Assembly (NCBI RefSeq): GCF_910591885.1
Contig: NC_063278.1
Span: 19,979,989-20,043,988, forward strand
Direction of reading: 5' to 3'
Source of the DNA: Bombus terrestris
Lineage: Eukaryota; Arthropoda; Insecta; Hymenoptera; Apidae
Length of the DNA stretch: 64,000 nucleotides
Part shown: one piece after another, positions 13,717 to 24,492 of the stretch
Numbering within the stretch: the stretch's first letter is position 1
Layout of the letters: the number at the start of each line of letters is the position of its first letter
Program-made: the position numbers and the translations under genes
The notes under the pieces: generated by a model
What the model was told of the DNA's origin: nothing
Seen by the model: only the letters and a program-made list of their open reading frames with translations
Database searches by the model: none

Positions 13717-13964
13717 CTGTGTAATAAAATTCTCTTATGCCTTGTTTTTTTTAACATGTATAAACGATTATATATTTCATTTACATAATTATATAGTGTC
13801 ATATGTAATATATAAATATATACATATATATCTAAGATTCTGCTGCTAACCAAAGTATAAAATACATTTATTATTGATATCCAAGTTAGCATAGTAATTG
13901 TTCCTAATTTGTGCCGGACGGACAAAAACAACATAAATTTGTATTCTCCTAACATTGAAACAAT

Positions 13965-14237
13965 TCAATTAAGACATCGTGCTGTAACTCTAGTTAAACA
14001 TCGTGCAGCACATGCAGGTGGACAGTATGGAATACATTTCGGTGGGCAAGGTCCGCACGGCACTGGTGGCGTACATATCGTAATTTTACATGGTGGTGGG
14101 CATGCTACACAAATTGGTGGAACACATGGGTAAGGTACACACGACGGACAAGAGGGTAACTGGTACTGGATACAGGATGCAGGAGGCGGATAGCAAGATG
14201 GTGTGCAACATGATAATGGACTTCCTCCACAAGACAT
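13965..14237 (-). CDS. Cys/Pro-rich small protein A
   Basis: Function not recognised. A 90-residue frame with start context AACAATG begins MSCGGSPLSCC and is built of short CP, PPC and CVPP units; about one fifth of residues are Cys and one quarter Pro. There is no signal peptide or membrane segment. Composition resembles the Drosophila Mst84D/Mst87F sperm-tail proteins and mammalian SMCP or cornified-envelope proteins, but that is compositional likeness only. The frame ends at TGA after RCLN, or splices into 13554-13716. It starts 338 bp from gene B, divergently. Confidence 0.65.
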   Translation of the reverse strand: MSCGGSPLSCCTPSCYPPPASCIQYQLPSCPSCVPYPCVPPICVACPPPCKITICTPPVPCGPCPPKCIPYCPPACAARCLTRVTARCLN

Positions 14238-14575
14238 TGTTTTCCTTTTTTATTGCTTTTTTGTTGTATATTATTTTTTATGATGTCATATACATGAAAT
14301 TTTGATAATACCATTTATACGAAATAGCTGACAATTGAAGTTTATACGAAGATATTATTCATTTATTATGTGTTGAAGACATATTCAGACGATGTAGTCG
14401 TTTTTTTTAAAATAAATCATTCCAGTGTTATAGAACGAAAAATAAATTAAATAGAGTGGAAATATGCTAAAAATATAATGAATATGTAACAAAATTCATA
14501 TTCTTTAATTTTTATAAAACTTGGATAAAATCAAAATTTTTGTTTTCAATTATTTGAACATAATTACCATTAGAA
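14238..14575. promoter_or_regulatory. Shared promoter gap of Cys/Pro-rich genes A and B
   Basis: Only 338 AT-rich bases separate the two divergent start codons, so the genes probably share control elements. I see no clear TATA box and no recognisable factor sites. Confidence 0.45.
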
Positions 14576-16336
14576 ATGCCTTGTGACGGAAAAAATCCTA
14601 ATTGTGATAGAAGACGAGAATTATTAGCGCAACTAAAATGTTTGATTAGTTCTATGGAAAGAAAGTAAGAAAATGTTGAAACTAAATTACGAACATGAAT
14701 AAAATTATAATTTGTTCATTATAGAAAAGCATGTGAATGGGATGAGCCACCTTGTCCTCCGCCTGTTATTTGTTCTTCACCTTGTGCACCTATTTCTGAT
14801 TGTGTAAGTAGGAATCGATTTAAAAATGCGTAATGTACAGTCAATAATCACAGCTTTTGTATAAATCATTTATTGTCATAAAAAGTAAGGGATACGAAAA
14901 ATAAACATAATATATACAGTTATCATGGTTAAAGGAAACATAAGAAATTTTTTACAATATAAATTTTTTTTACTTCTAACAAAAGAATCGATTGGGTCAG
15001 TTTTGCTGATAGAAACCAATAATATATATACAGTATATGTGCACATGGATACATATACAACGAATGCACATGTCAGTACATATACTAAGCTTCATTAAAA
15101 TTTCAAGATATAATGCTTTCTTGAATATGGTTTTCTCTTTATTTTAAAATGAAGATTAAAATCTTCTAAAATCTAATATTTTAGTACCAGTACAGAAAGT
15201 GTATTGTTATAAAATAGAATAATACTAAAAATAATTTTAAACAAATTTGGGAAAAAATATCTTTTATCATTTTATATTTTTTTAATACATCAATTTATAT
15301 ATGGGGCTAAATTTTAATTATTAAATTTCAGATTCCAGTTAAACAATGTAAAAGTTTTGATTTTCGAGCAGGTATTATATATAGATGTGAATGTATCAAA
15401 AGGAATGGTTTACAAGATAGATGTATGGTGTGGGATTGTATGGGTAGACCAGAATGTATGACAAAGTTATATCCCGTTTGTATGCCAGGACGCAACGCGT
15501 TGTTGAAATTAACAGAATTAGGAGATATGGAAGTTGCACTAAGGAAATTTTATTGTGCTGATCAAGCAAGGGAAGCTGCTCTGGCAGCATATTGTAGATT
15601 GGTATGCTGCAATGGTGCAGAAAAATCTTGCTGTGCAAATGTAAAGGCAATATGTTCAAGCAATACGAAGTGTAAGCCTGTATGTATCGAACTACCACCG
15701 TGTCAACCTTGTCAACCCTGTCAACCCTGTCAACCCTATCAACCCTGTCAACCATGCAGTATTACTCCTTGTGTACCACCTTGTACTTCTTTCAACATTT
15801 GTGTACCGTGCTCACCACCATGTCCACCACCATGTCCACCACCATGTCCACCACCATGTCCACCACCATGTTTACCATCATGCCCACCACCATGCCCACC
15901 ACCATGCCCACCACCATGCCCACCACCATGCCCACCACTATGTCCACCACCATGCCCACCACCATGCCCACCGCCATGCCCACCACTATGCCTACCACCA
16001 TGCCCACCACCATGCCCCCCACCATGCCCACCACCATGCCCACCACCATGCCCACCACTATGCCCACCACCATGTCCACCACCATGTCCACCACCATGTT
16101 CGCCATGTCCACCATGTCCACCATGTTCGCCACTGTGTTCGCCTTGTCCCCCGTGTCCACCATGCCTACCACGTTCACCATGTCAACCATGTCCATTACC
16201 ATGCTCACCGCGTGTATCACTATGTTTACCGTCTTGTCCTCCACCATGTCCACCATCATGTCCTCCGCCATGTCCACCAACGTGTCTATCAATGTGTCCA
16301 TCACCATGTCTACCGCTGTGTCCATTACCATGTTAA
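14576..16336 (+). CDS. Cys/Pro-rich protein B with six-cysteine motif and CPP minisatellite
   Basis: Function not recognised. Three exons: 14576-14664, 14725-14803, 15332-16336; 1173 nt, 390 residues. It starts MPCDGKNPNCDRRREL with no signal peptide. A six-cysteine motif at 15386-15481 (C-x-C-x9-C-x4-C-x5-C-x7-C, containing NGLQD and PEC) is shared with gene C. Next comes a helical-looking segment rich in Ala/Leu, then QPC repeats (about 15700-15755), then a long run of PPC/PPL units up to the stop. The frame stays open through some 60 repeat units, which argues for selection on this frame. Intracellular structural protein, perhaps of the sperm tail, is inferred from composition only. Confidence 0.78.
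15700..16330. repeat. 9-bp coding minisatellite (CCACCATGY type)
   Basis: Nearly perfect nine-base units encoding C-P-P occupy about 15816-16110, flanked by TGTCAACCC-type 9-mers (15703-15755) and degenerate units to the stop. The two other forward frames give long Thr-Met-Pro and His-Ala artefact frames. Unit number is probably variable, and assembly collapse is possible. Confidence 0.95.
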
Positions 16337-16686
16337 CCAAAATATTTATCAGTATGTATCCATTATTATATTCTATTTCTTATGTGCCAAATATACATTT
16401 TCCTTTCATCATTCTGTTATGAGTCTATTTTACAATGTATAGTTTATATATTTCTGTCGAATATCAGTTATCACAAATGTATCTAAAAATTTTATACGTG
16501 TTCTCCAATATTTGCATACTTTTTATGCATATAGATAATGTATGTTGTAAAAGCATCAATAAATATAGTAATGAAATATATTTAAATAATAAATGGGTTA
16601 TTTTACTCAACTATTATATATTACTATTTTTATTATATTTGTATTATATACACATAAGTTACATAAGCTTTAGAGTATTGACAGTA
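16337..16686. other. Convergent intergenic gap between genes B and C
   Basis: 350 AT-rich bases between the two stop codons. Only short frames are present and nothing is recognised. It must contain both 3' UTR ends. Confidence 0.6.
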
Positions 16687-17513
16687 TCAGTTTTTGGATG
16701 GTGGATACTGTTTTGGATGTCGAGATTGTAAGTATTTTGCTGGTAAGCAACTAGGCCATGGTTTATCAAGGCATTCGGGTTCTTTTTGACATTGACTCAA
16801 TGGACAGGAATCTTGAAGACCATCTCTATGTACACAATGACATCTTGTGGATAGAATACCATTTCTCATTTCAGGAAATTTCAAACGACTGAACTGAAAT
16901 AAATATTAATATTTGGTACATATGAGAACTGAATTATATTGATATTATCGATATACGTATTATGCACAGTTACTCGCATTAATATTCGAACACGGCACTA
17001 CCCCTATATTTAATACATTGTATAAAACTGGATGATTTAAATGTTGTGTTATTTATTCTACGAGAATATAATAGTAATGCCCCACACGTCATGGTGCCCG
17101 AATATTAATACGAGCTACTGTAAATGCATGGTCTATGATATGTACGAAATTTATGTTCAAAGATGCTGATATGCACAGGTAGATTTCAGGAAGTAGATAG
17201 ATTTTTAATATAATTTATTTACGATTTTTCACAAGCTATCACGCATGCTTTTTCATTTACATATTTGGATCATCAAGTTTGGATTATAATTGTATCAGCT
17301 TTACATTACGTACTGACCACAATTTACCTCTGAAGTTTGGACGTCACTCACACCCGTCTTTGTTTGTTTGTGCGATGTTTTTGGCGCCTCAGAGGACTTC
17401 TCTTCGAAAGGAATCATTAGAAATATCGGTAGCATAAGTGGTGTTTTTCCTTCGTGACATTCCTGCTTCATTGGATATTTGCGAAGGATACTACCAAGCA
17501 GAAAAAATTTCAT
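16687..17513 (-). CDS. Small Cys-rich protein C with six-cysteine motif
   Basis: Function not recognised. Two exons in transcript order, 17328-17513 and 16687-16893 (GAG|GTAAAT donor, TTTATTTCAG acceptor, phase 0); 393 nt, 130 residues. The first exon encodes MKFFLLGSILRKYPMKQ and a Ser/Lys/Thr-rich stretch; the start looks weakly hydrophobic but is not a convincing signal peptide. The second carries the motif C-x-C-x9-C-x4-C-x5-C-x7-C at 16747-16842, with DGLQD, PEC and a final CLP matching gene B position by position, then a short basic tail. Gene C lies tail-to-tail with gene B, as expected from an inverted duplication followed by divergence outside the motif. Confidence 0.75.
16966..17121. 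mobile_element. Short MITE with 28-bp imperfect inverted ends (family N1, copy 1)
   Basis: The left end starts ACAGTTACTCGCATTAATA and the right end is its complement with five mismatches in 28. It lies in the intron of gene C (16894-17327). Related sequences occur at 17685 and 42060. The terminal ACAGT plus a 'TATTCG' block resembles Tc1-like ends. Confidence 0.6.
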
Positions 17514-19292
17514 TTCATTTTTGGCGTAGATAAAGTTACTGAGAATAAGAAAAGATAGCCAGATGAAGATGACAAAAAGTTTAAGGGATGCTTCTCCGAG
17601 TCAAAGGAAATCGAAATGATTGATATTTCAAAATCAGTTTAAGTATCTCTGATTCTTGGTAAAATTTTCTACATGAATAAATGTACAATGACTCATGTTA
17701 ATATTCGGATACAGCACTATTTCCATATTAGTAGCTTTGTATATGAGATGACGATCTAAATATAGTGTTGTCTATTCTAAGAGAATATGAATCATTTAGT
17801 GTTGTTCTTAAATACATGAACAATTCCTTCGTAACAATTACATTGAATTGTACAATAGAGGACAGAAGTTGGTCTCCTTGTTTCTTAAATTCGATGGCGA
17901 TCTTCTTCTTTTAAAGTTAGTATTCTTTCCTCTTCGTGACATGTTAAATTTTTTAATGTATTATAAAAATATCGATATTAATTTTTTCTGGTACTAATCA
18001 TACAAAATAATTATTAATTCGAATTGTTTTCAAGAATTGTTAGATTGCAGAACGGTAACAAGTGTCCGAATATTAGTGTGTAGGTTTTTGATAAAAAGCT
18101 GTTGTACAGTTAAATGTTATTGTTAGAAAAAATTTTTTAGGCATATTCAAGCTGCAACAAATGGCAACAATGCTTCAGTGTTTGAAAGTAAAGTAATTGT
18201 ACAATGTAAGTACATTTGTTGCATGAACTATTATTACTTTTATATCTACTTGCAATCTTATTCTTTTTTTTACTATAGAGAATTAATTATTTTATGTACA
18301 TACACTTTTACGGAAATTAGGAATATGACATAGTATTATTACATTATTAAACTAACCATTTTGATGTTGCTGGCTCTAATGTTGCAGTAGTTTGCATTAT
18401 GTGTTTCAGTTTTGTAATATGTTTAAGGAGCCCTATTAAGAACAAAGTACTTGTTAATTTGTCATGTTGTAGAAAGTGTTCTATTTAAACTAAAATTTAG
18501 TGAAATGTCCTGGAATGTTGTTGGTTGATGAATTTTAGCTTAAATTTTCCAACGATCGCGTTTTGTTGTGGTTTATATACATATTAACATTCTTGAACTG
18601 AGCAACATTAGAAAGCACTAATAAAATTTTACACATTACAAGAAATAGTTTTAAAGCAAATATAATTTAGTGTAATATAGTTTTTGAAAAGAAGTAAAAA
18701 TTTGTGAAAGTATTATTATTATTTATTTTATTTAAAGTCGCATGGACTAGTTACACTTCCATTCTTTCAAATAATCTTTCATAGATTATTTGTACATATT
18801 GTCATAGAAAAATTTATGTATATAATATTTGTTATTGTTGATAAATATACGACTTAATTGTAAAGCTATCAATTAGTAGGAATGCAATCAAACAACATTT
18901 ATTATAAGAAATCTCATCTCTTTCTAAAAAAATCTTTCACTTATTTTATATATTGATACACAACATATTATGAAGTTATTTACACTTTTAATATTATAAA
19001 ACCCACAAAGAAAGCATAGATCTTGTCTTGGTTTCTTTTTCCACTACTATTATAAGTATATACATAAATTACATTTCATAATACATATAGCATGAATATC
19101 AGCCTTTTAATATTACATGAAGTTTTCGATTATAGAAATAAAATAAAAAAACATATGATGATAATGTGATATCTTCTTAAAACATATTTTTAGATGTTTT
19201 ACATCAAAAAATTTCCAAGTTTATTATTTGTTACATTAATTTCGTTATTTTTAATTGTATACCATTGATACAGCTCGAAAAAGAAATCAAAG
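17514..19292. other. Divergent gap between genes C and D
   Basis: 1.8 kb AT-rich. It contains a family N1 repeat (17685-17790) and the fragment CAAGTGTCCGAATATTAGTG near 18058, which resembles an inverted N1 end. No host exon is recognised apart from possible 5' UTR exons. Confidence 0.5.
17685..17790. repeat. Family N1 repeat, copy 2
   Basis: ACTCATGTTAATATTCGGAT followed by a GCACTA...TTTGTAT...GATGA...CTAAATATAGTGTTGT...CTA-GAGAATATGA string parallels 16970-17070 base by base with roughly one change in five. Confidence 0.6.
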
Positions 19293-20030
19293 ATGTCGTA
19301 CAAATGTTTAAAAAACAATGGTGCTAGTATAGAAGAGACACTTGGAAATTGGGGCTTTTCTAACAGAGTCTCAAATTCTGGTCAAGAACTTAGACGTTTA
19401 AGATGTCTCTTTAATAAGATGGATGGAATGTAAGGGATGAACTCTATAATTTTTTCTTCGAATGTATTAATTTCTGTAACGTATTAAGTTGTTAAGTAGT
19501 ATAAAAATATAGGATAAAAATAAATTTAAATATAAACTAGATAAGGAAGAATTAGAATATTAAAAATAAACTAGATTATATAAAGATATGAAATTAATAT
19601 TATCTGAAAAGTACTTCTTCATGATATATCATTGAAATCTTCAGGAAAACTAGGAAGCCAATGATGTGTGTAAAATATAATTGTTTATATGACCCAGACG
19701 CATGGCATGTAAAACCTAGTCCTGACGAATGTAAACCTATTTGGACAATGCCTATGAGAAGACCTCTTATTACATATAGCTCTACTGCTGATATAATAAT
19801 GACATCAAATTTGGATAGCATTGGAACAGATTTGCTTTATCCTATTCCAGGCCGAAGTTATCTATTACAAGGTGTATGTAAAAGTATCCAATCAAATGAA
19901 GCAGTTATAACATTTAACTTGATTTAATTTGGTTTTCTTCTAACAGACAGATAAATGGTATCGGCATAACCAATGCTGCAATCAACAGCCAAATTGCTCA
20001 GTACGACATCCTTGTGCACCACAGTGTTAA
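19293..20030 (+). CDS. Small Cys-rich protein D
   Basis: Function not recognised. Three exons: 19293-19429, 19645-19871, 19951-20030; 444 nt, 147 residues. It starts MSYKCLKNNGASIEETLGNW. The middle exon has CVKYNC, DPDAWHVKPSPDECKPIWTM and a Tyr/Pro-rich stretch; the last exon ends CCNQQPNCSVRHPCAPQC before TAA. Cys pairs resemble the neighbouring genes, but the six-cysteine motif of B and C is not present. The exon 2 donor (CAAG|GTGTAT) and last acceptor were chosen by phase; an acceptor 4 bp earlier is possible. It probably belongs to the same lineage-restricted cluster, by position and composition. Confidence 0.68.
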
Positions 20031-20911
20031 AAGCATAGTATACATGTATAAAAATAATGTACGTGAAAGTAAAACATCTGCTATTCAGATTTTTCTGGTC
20101 GATTATATTTGATAATTTTAATGATATGTTGTTATTTGTATCTTTCTTTCGTCAAGCGGCAAATCGTATTTTATTTATAAAATATAATATAAAATTTGTC
20201 TTGAGAAGGGCTACAATCGTAGATATTTAAAGATATATAGCTCAATTAAAAAAAGTGGAGGTGATGTTCAGAAAGCGTAATCCATCACGTAATAATTTCC
20301 TGTCGAAACCTTTTATTTTAAACTTTTCTTTCAAACATTTCAAACATAAATTGAAAGAGTTATTTAAGTGGCTTGCTTTTGGTGACTCACCCCGTATATG
20401 CTTCAAAGAGGGCTGTGATTATCACCTCCTATAATATATGTATAACTAGCAGTTTGTCACATATTAATTACTTCCTCGCTAGAAAAATAAATGCAGTTGG
20501 AAGGTATAACACATGTAATCCTCTCTAAATGTACAGTCATGGCATGGTGTATAAAGATCATTTCCTTTGAGTATCAGTACGATTAAGCTGTTATTTTGAT
20601 CACAAAATGTATATTACTTCTATAGCAATGTATTATAATAAATACGCGGTTTCATTTATTTTATATATTGGCACGTATATTTTTTAACATGAAGACAGGC
20701 TTCTTTATTTGCAGACAATAATATGTAAATTATGCTGTCTTAAGGTACCTAAAACTATAGAACCAAGAATAACAACTAACAGCAATTAATACTTAATTTT
20801 AGCTTATTTGAATAAATTAGATGAGTATATTATACATTATATTTATGAGTATATTATATATTATTTTTTATTTTCAGAGCAGTGAATAAAATGCATTATT
20901 ATGATATTGAA
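20031..20911. other. Non-coding gap between gene D and the piggyBac element
   Basis: 880 bp of AT-rich DNA, containing the 3' UTR of gene D. No further gene, RNA or repeat structure is recognised. Confidence 0.55.
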
Positions 20912-21460
20912 TTAACACTAGGTTTACGGTACCCATCAATTTGACGGATTTCGAAATTCGAAATGAAATATCTCAAAAACCTTAGCACCAATTTTAACCA
21001 TTTTGCATCGTAAATTAATCATTTCATCTAAAGAATTTATGCACAAAATTATTTTTTTCTAGGCTTTCTAATTTTTGAAATCTGTATGTAGTATATCTAT
21101 CTCTACGAGATCCGTCAAATTGACGGATTCAATTGTCAACATCAATGAAGATCGTTCTGAGGATACCTCCGAAGAAGATCAGTATGAATTAGGCCAAAGC
21201 GAAACTGACAGTGAAAGCTCTGAATACATTGAAAGTGGAGAGATACAAAGATCTTCGAATAGTGAAAAGAAATACTTCTTGAAAGTGTATCGTAACATGA
21301 AAAGGATGCGTATTCTTTTTAGTTCTGACTCCAAGGATGAAAGGGCGAGCATTCCAAGCACATCCCAAAATGTATAGGTGAAATTGAAATTGCAATTGAC
21401 GGGACACAGTGCATAAAATTGAAAGCTGGCGGATCTAGGCGCTCGTAAACCTAGTGTTAA
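20912..21460 (+). mobile_element. Non-autonomous piggyBac-type element
   Basis: TTAA duplications at 20912-20915 and 21457-21460 bracket a perfect 13-bp terminal inverted repeat, CACTAGGTTTACG, diagnostic of the piggyBac superfamily. Inside, an in-frame stretch of about 85 codons (near 21105-21377) is rich in Glu, Asp and Ser and ends with a basic patch, like the N-terminal acidic region of piggyBac transposases; it stops at TAG. The DDD catalytic core is missing. It is an internal-deletion derivative of about 540 bp, intact at both ends, so in principle it can be mobilised in trans. Confidence 0.9.
21109..21127. repeat. Near-palindromic subterminal motif in the piggyBac element
   Basis: ATCCGTCAAATTGACGGAT is self-complementary apart from its central base. 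The left subterminal region has a half-copy, ATCAATTTGACGGAT (about 20936-20950). Such repeats are often transposase binding sites in piggyBac elements; that role is inferred. Confidence 0.7.
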
Positions 21461-21720
21461 TTTACGATCTACTATTAATATCAAAAAGAGCACATATCGT
21501 ATTGCAAATGATTGGCTGATATATTAAGGTATTGAAATCATATACGAAAAATTCCATATTGATTATTGATTATACATGTATTAAGATTAAATTATCAGTT
21601 ATTTTCTCTTCAATAATCTTTTTTCCTTAATTAAATGTAAACATGAAATTTTTTTGTGTAGTATCATAGGCAATTTTCTTCGAATACTCTACGGAGTTTG
21701 TTGGTGAATTGCTTTATCAA

Positions 21721-24492
21721 TCAATCTACATTTTTATCTTCTACATTATTCCTTAGCAACGTGAAATACGATACTGCGGTAGACAAAATCTGCAAAATGT
21801 TAATAAGCAAATTATTTCACAATATCAGAAATTATAATTTTCTGATATTTTAAAATTTCCTATACTTCAAATTTTATAGATCGCAACAAGTATTTATTGG
21901 AGTTGATACTATATCTACCGTAGTGTAAGTTTCCAACGATACAGGAAAAAATTTGTTCGCAGTAAGACAACAAACTCGTCTTGATCGTTCAATCACCATT
22001 ATCAGATCGTTTCGCAGCATCCTACCAGGTTTGTTCATTGGCATGACCGTCCACAACGCTGAATATGCTCCTATAGCAACTTTCTCACTGTGTTCTATCA
22101 CACCGTCACAACTATAGGTGAACATAAACAGTAGAGCCATTGAGCCGATTAAAAGAAAGATGAAGATGGAACGTCTCGCAAAAGGAGCAGCAACCTAAGA
22201 GGAAATTGTTCATTTAGAAATTATAAATATTTAATAAAATTTCATAATATAGCAATGTATTACGACACGTGAATACTAACCACTAGTCCCTGATAAGCAA
22301 ACAGGCAAATTAACACGCTAAATACCAGCACTTGTCCAAATATTAACATCGTGTATATGTCTTCAAGCCTGTTGCAAAAATCAATCAGTGTCTGATGTTG
22401 TCGAATGTACAACTTCAATTGCTCGTAAAATGTATGCACATGCTTTGTTATCATCAATTCCACGTCTTTCTCTGTTATTTGATGTTCCATGTCACACAGT
22501 TTTGCGATCCTGTATCGAAGTATGCGAAACTGACCAGTCAAATGTATGGCCAGGATGCAGAAAACGTTATCGAAGCAAAAATAACTGACCGCTATGTAAT
22601 ACAAACTTATCGTCTGCAAAAAGTAAAAATTATTTCCCCTGTCGCAGTTCGTGGAAGAAATTAATTCTTACAAAATCACAGATATGCCGCTTATACTATA
22701 ATCATCGATACGAAGGATTTTATAGATTTATAGAAAGTGGAACATTCTAAGAGTGTACTTCGACTAACACCAAATACATTTTACCTCTGTGAGTATCCAA
22801 GTATAAGTCATTGTATAATAAGTTGGACGTAGTGTATAAACGTTAGAAAAATTTACGAGAAGTTAAATACCTGTATAAGGAATCCTATTTCGTAGTAAGG
22901 CGATATAGATACTGGTAAATTTAGCCACACGTTAAATGGCAATATCCTTTCTGATTTATTTTTCCCAGCATTTGCTGCAATAAACGCTTAGATGGTGTAC
23001 TTTTTTCTATATCAAATGTTTTGTTTATTTATCGTTAGGTATATCTTTCTGTTTATGAAATTTTCAGCCTTCGAGGGTAGAGAAATATTTGTCAGTATAC
23101 ATAATTATTAAACATCTAAATGCAGCAAAACTATATCGAGATTCTTTTATTAGAAGGAAAGGGGGGTTGTTTAAGTTATACGACAACAAATTCCTATATA
23201 GTATAAGAGTTTTGTGGCAGAAGTATATTATTAACTATATGCCGTTCTTGGTCTTAACTTGCTCTAATCGCTTTAATCCTACGCGCTACAGCACAACATT
23301 ACAACCGTGCTTAGACTTTAGAAGTAAATTGTAATTCAATTTTCGGTATTTTATACATTAGGTGTGAAATTCTTTGTCTTTTCTGTTAATTAATTTTAAG
23401 CGTTGAATAATAAATTCTAATTCTGTTAGAAGTGCGTGTAATCTGTTGTCAGCTGTTAATTCTATCACAACGTAGCGTTGGTGTTTTGGTATTACGTTTT
23501 AAACAACATATTATAAACAAATAGAATATTTTTAACCTACTAATAAGCGGTGTTGACAGGTAAGCTAGCATAGCACATACGCCAATGGCGCTGACAGAAC
23601 AGACGAAAAAGGTGCAAGTCTTTCTGCAATTCTTTAAAATTTCTTTCTCGCGTGTATCGTAGTTAACATTCCAGAAATTTTGTTGCGTGTACGTAATCAG
23701 ACTTATAAATTCCCTTTTATGTATTAGTATGATACATATCTTGATTAAACCCATTGTCACAGTTAATGTGTTGGTAGTAACATAAAGAATGTCCTGAAAT
23801 GAGATATTATGAATTTTTTTATATATTATTATTATTGCTTAGTCCGTGTCCTTCGGCCTTGGACGAACTTTCGGTTTTACATCTCTTATACCTACTTCGC
23901 TTCGAATTTTTTTATATAATATAGTCGTTTGTTTCACAGAGTTTTAACTGAATTACGCATATCACAAACTATTATCTACCGTTACGTATAACGAACGGTT
24001 TTAAGTACTATTTAATTTAATAAATAGAAACGAATACTAAAGACGAGTGCCAATTGAAAACAATCCATGCATCGAGAAATCAATATATATTTTTTGTACA
24101 TACGTATATAATTTAACAATAATTAGAAAAATATTGACTACACCTGCCAAATATCTTCTAGAATTTAACACTATTAATTTTTTTCATTTTTCTATACGTA
24201 ATAAATTACTATCAAATTTTTAGAATGCTACGACTATTTGTACGACAGTATAACATCTACGCAATTTCATTTGATGAGATCCATCAACTATACTCACGCC
24301 TTTGTATAACCAAGTAAAATAGAAATCTCTCATAATGACGATCGAGGAATCTATCGAATTGAATAGTGTGCACATTAGCTTTATTTTCATCCAACGGTTT
24401 TCCGCGCGATTGTCGGATATCCATAAGCCGATGTTCCTCAAGAAAAACGTCGAAAAGATGACCGATATGTCCAAATCTTGTTCCGTTTGCAT
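21721..24492 (-). CDS. Odorant receptor (insect 7TM family)
   Basis: Ligand-tuning subunit of an Orco-dependent odorant-gated channel in sensory dendrites (family knowledge). Six exons in transcript order: 24298-24492, 23541-23793, 22871-22974, 22281-22613, 21919-22194, 21721-21789; 1230 nt, 409 residues, the normal length. All sites are GT/AG with matching phases. Visible: N-terminal FLRNIGLW and MRDFYFTW, FWNVNYDTREKEIL, LPFNVWLNLP, YYEIGF, then SYFCFDNVFCI, and the conserved C-terminus R-S-R-R-V-C-C-LTANKFFPVSLETYTT / ILSTAVSYFTLLR. The start is the first ATG after an in-frame stop. It appears intact and alone: no second receptor or pseudogene is visible within 5 kb. I cannot assign a subfamily name. 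Confidence 0.93.
23835..23910. other. GC-richer insert in odorant receptor intron 1
   Basis: A short segment reading GTCCGTGTCCTTCGGCCTTG then GACGAACTTTCGG contains a small inverted repeat (CGTGTCC / GGACG) and stands out from AT-rich surroundings. It may be a fragment of a dispersed repeat; not classified. Confidence 0.3.

Noticed and set aside
13717..13955. Upstream extension of the Cys-rich frame at 13554-13716
   Set aside because: The extension is Tyr/Ile/Leu-rich intron-like sequence with no Cys and no good start context; a strong acceptor lies at 13717.
15682..16442. Thr-Met-Pro, His-Ala and Met-Val frames over the minisatellite
   Set aside because: Repeat-driven shadows of gene B in other frames. 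Only the Cys-Pro-Pro frame links to upstream spliced exons.
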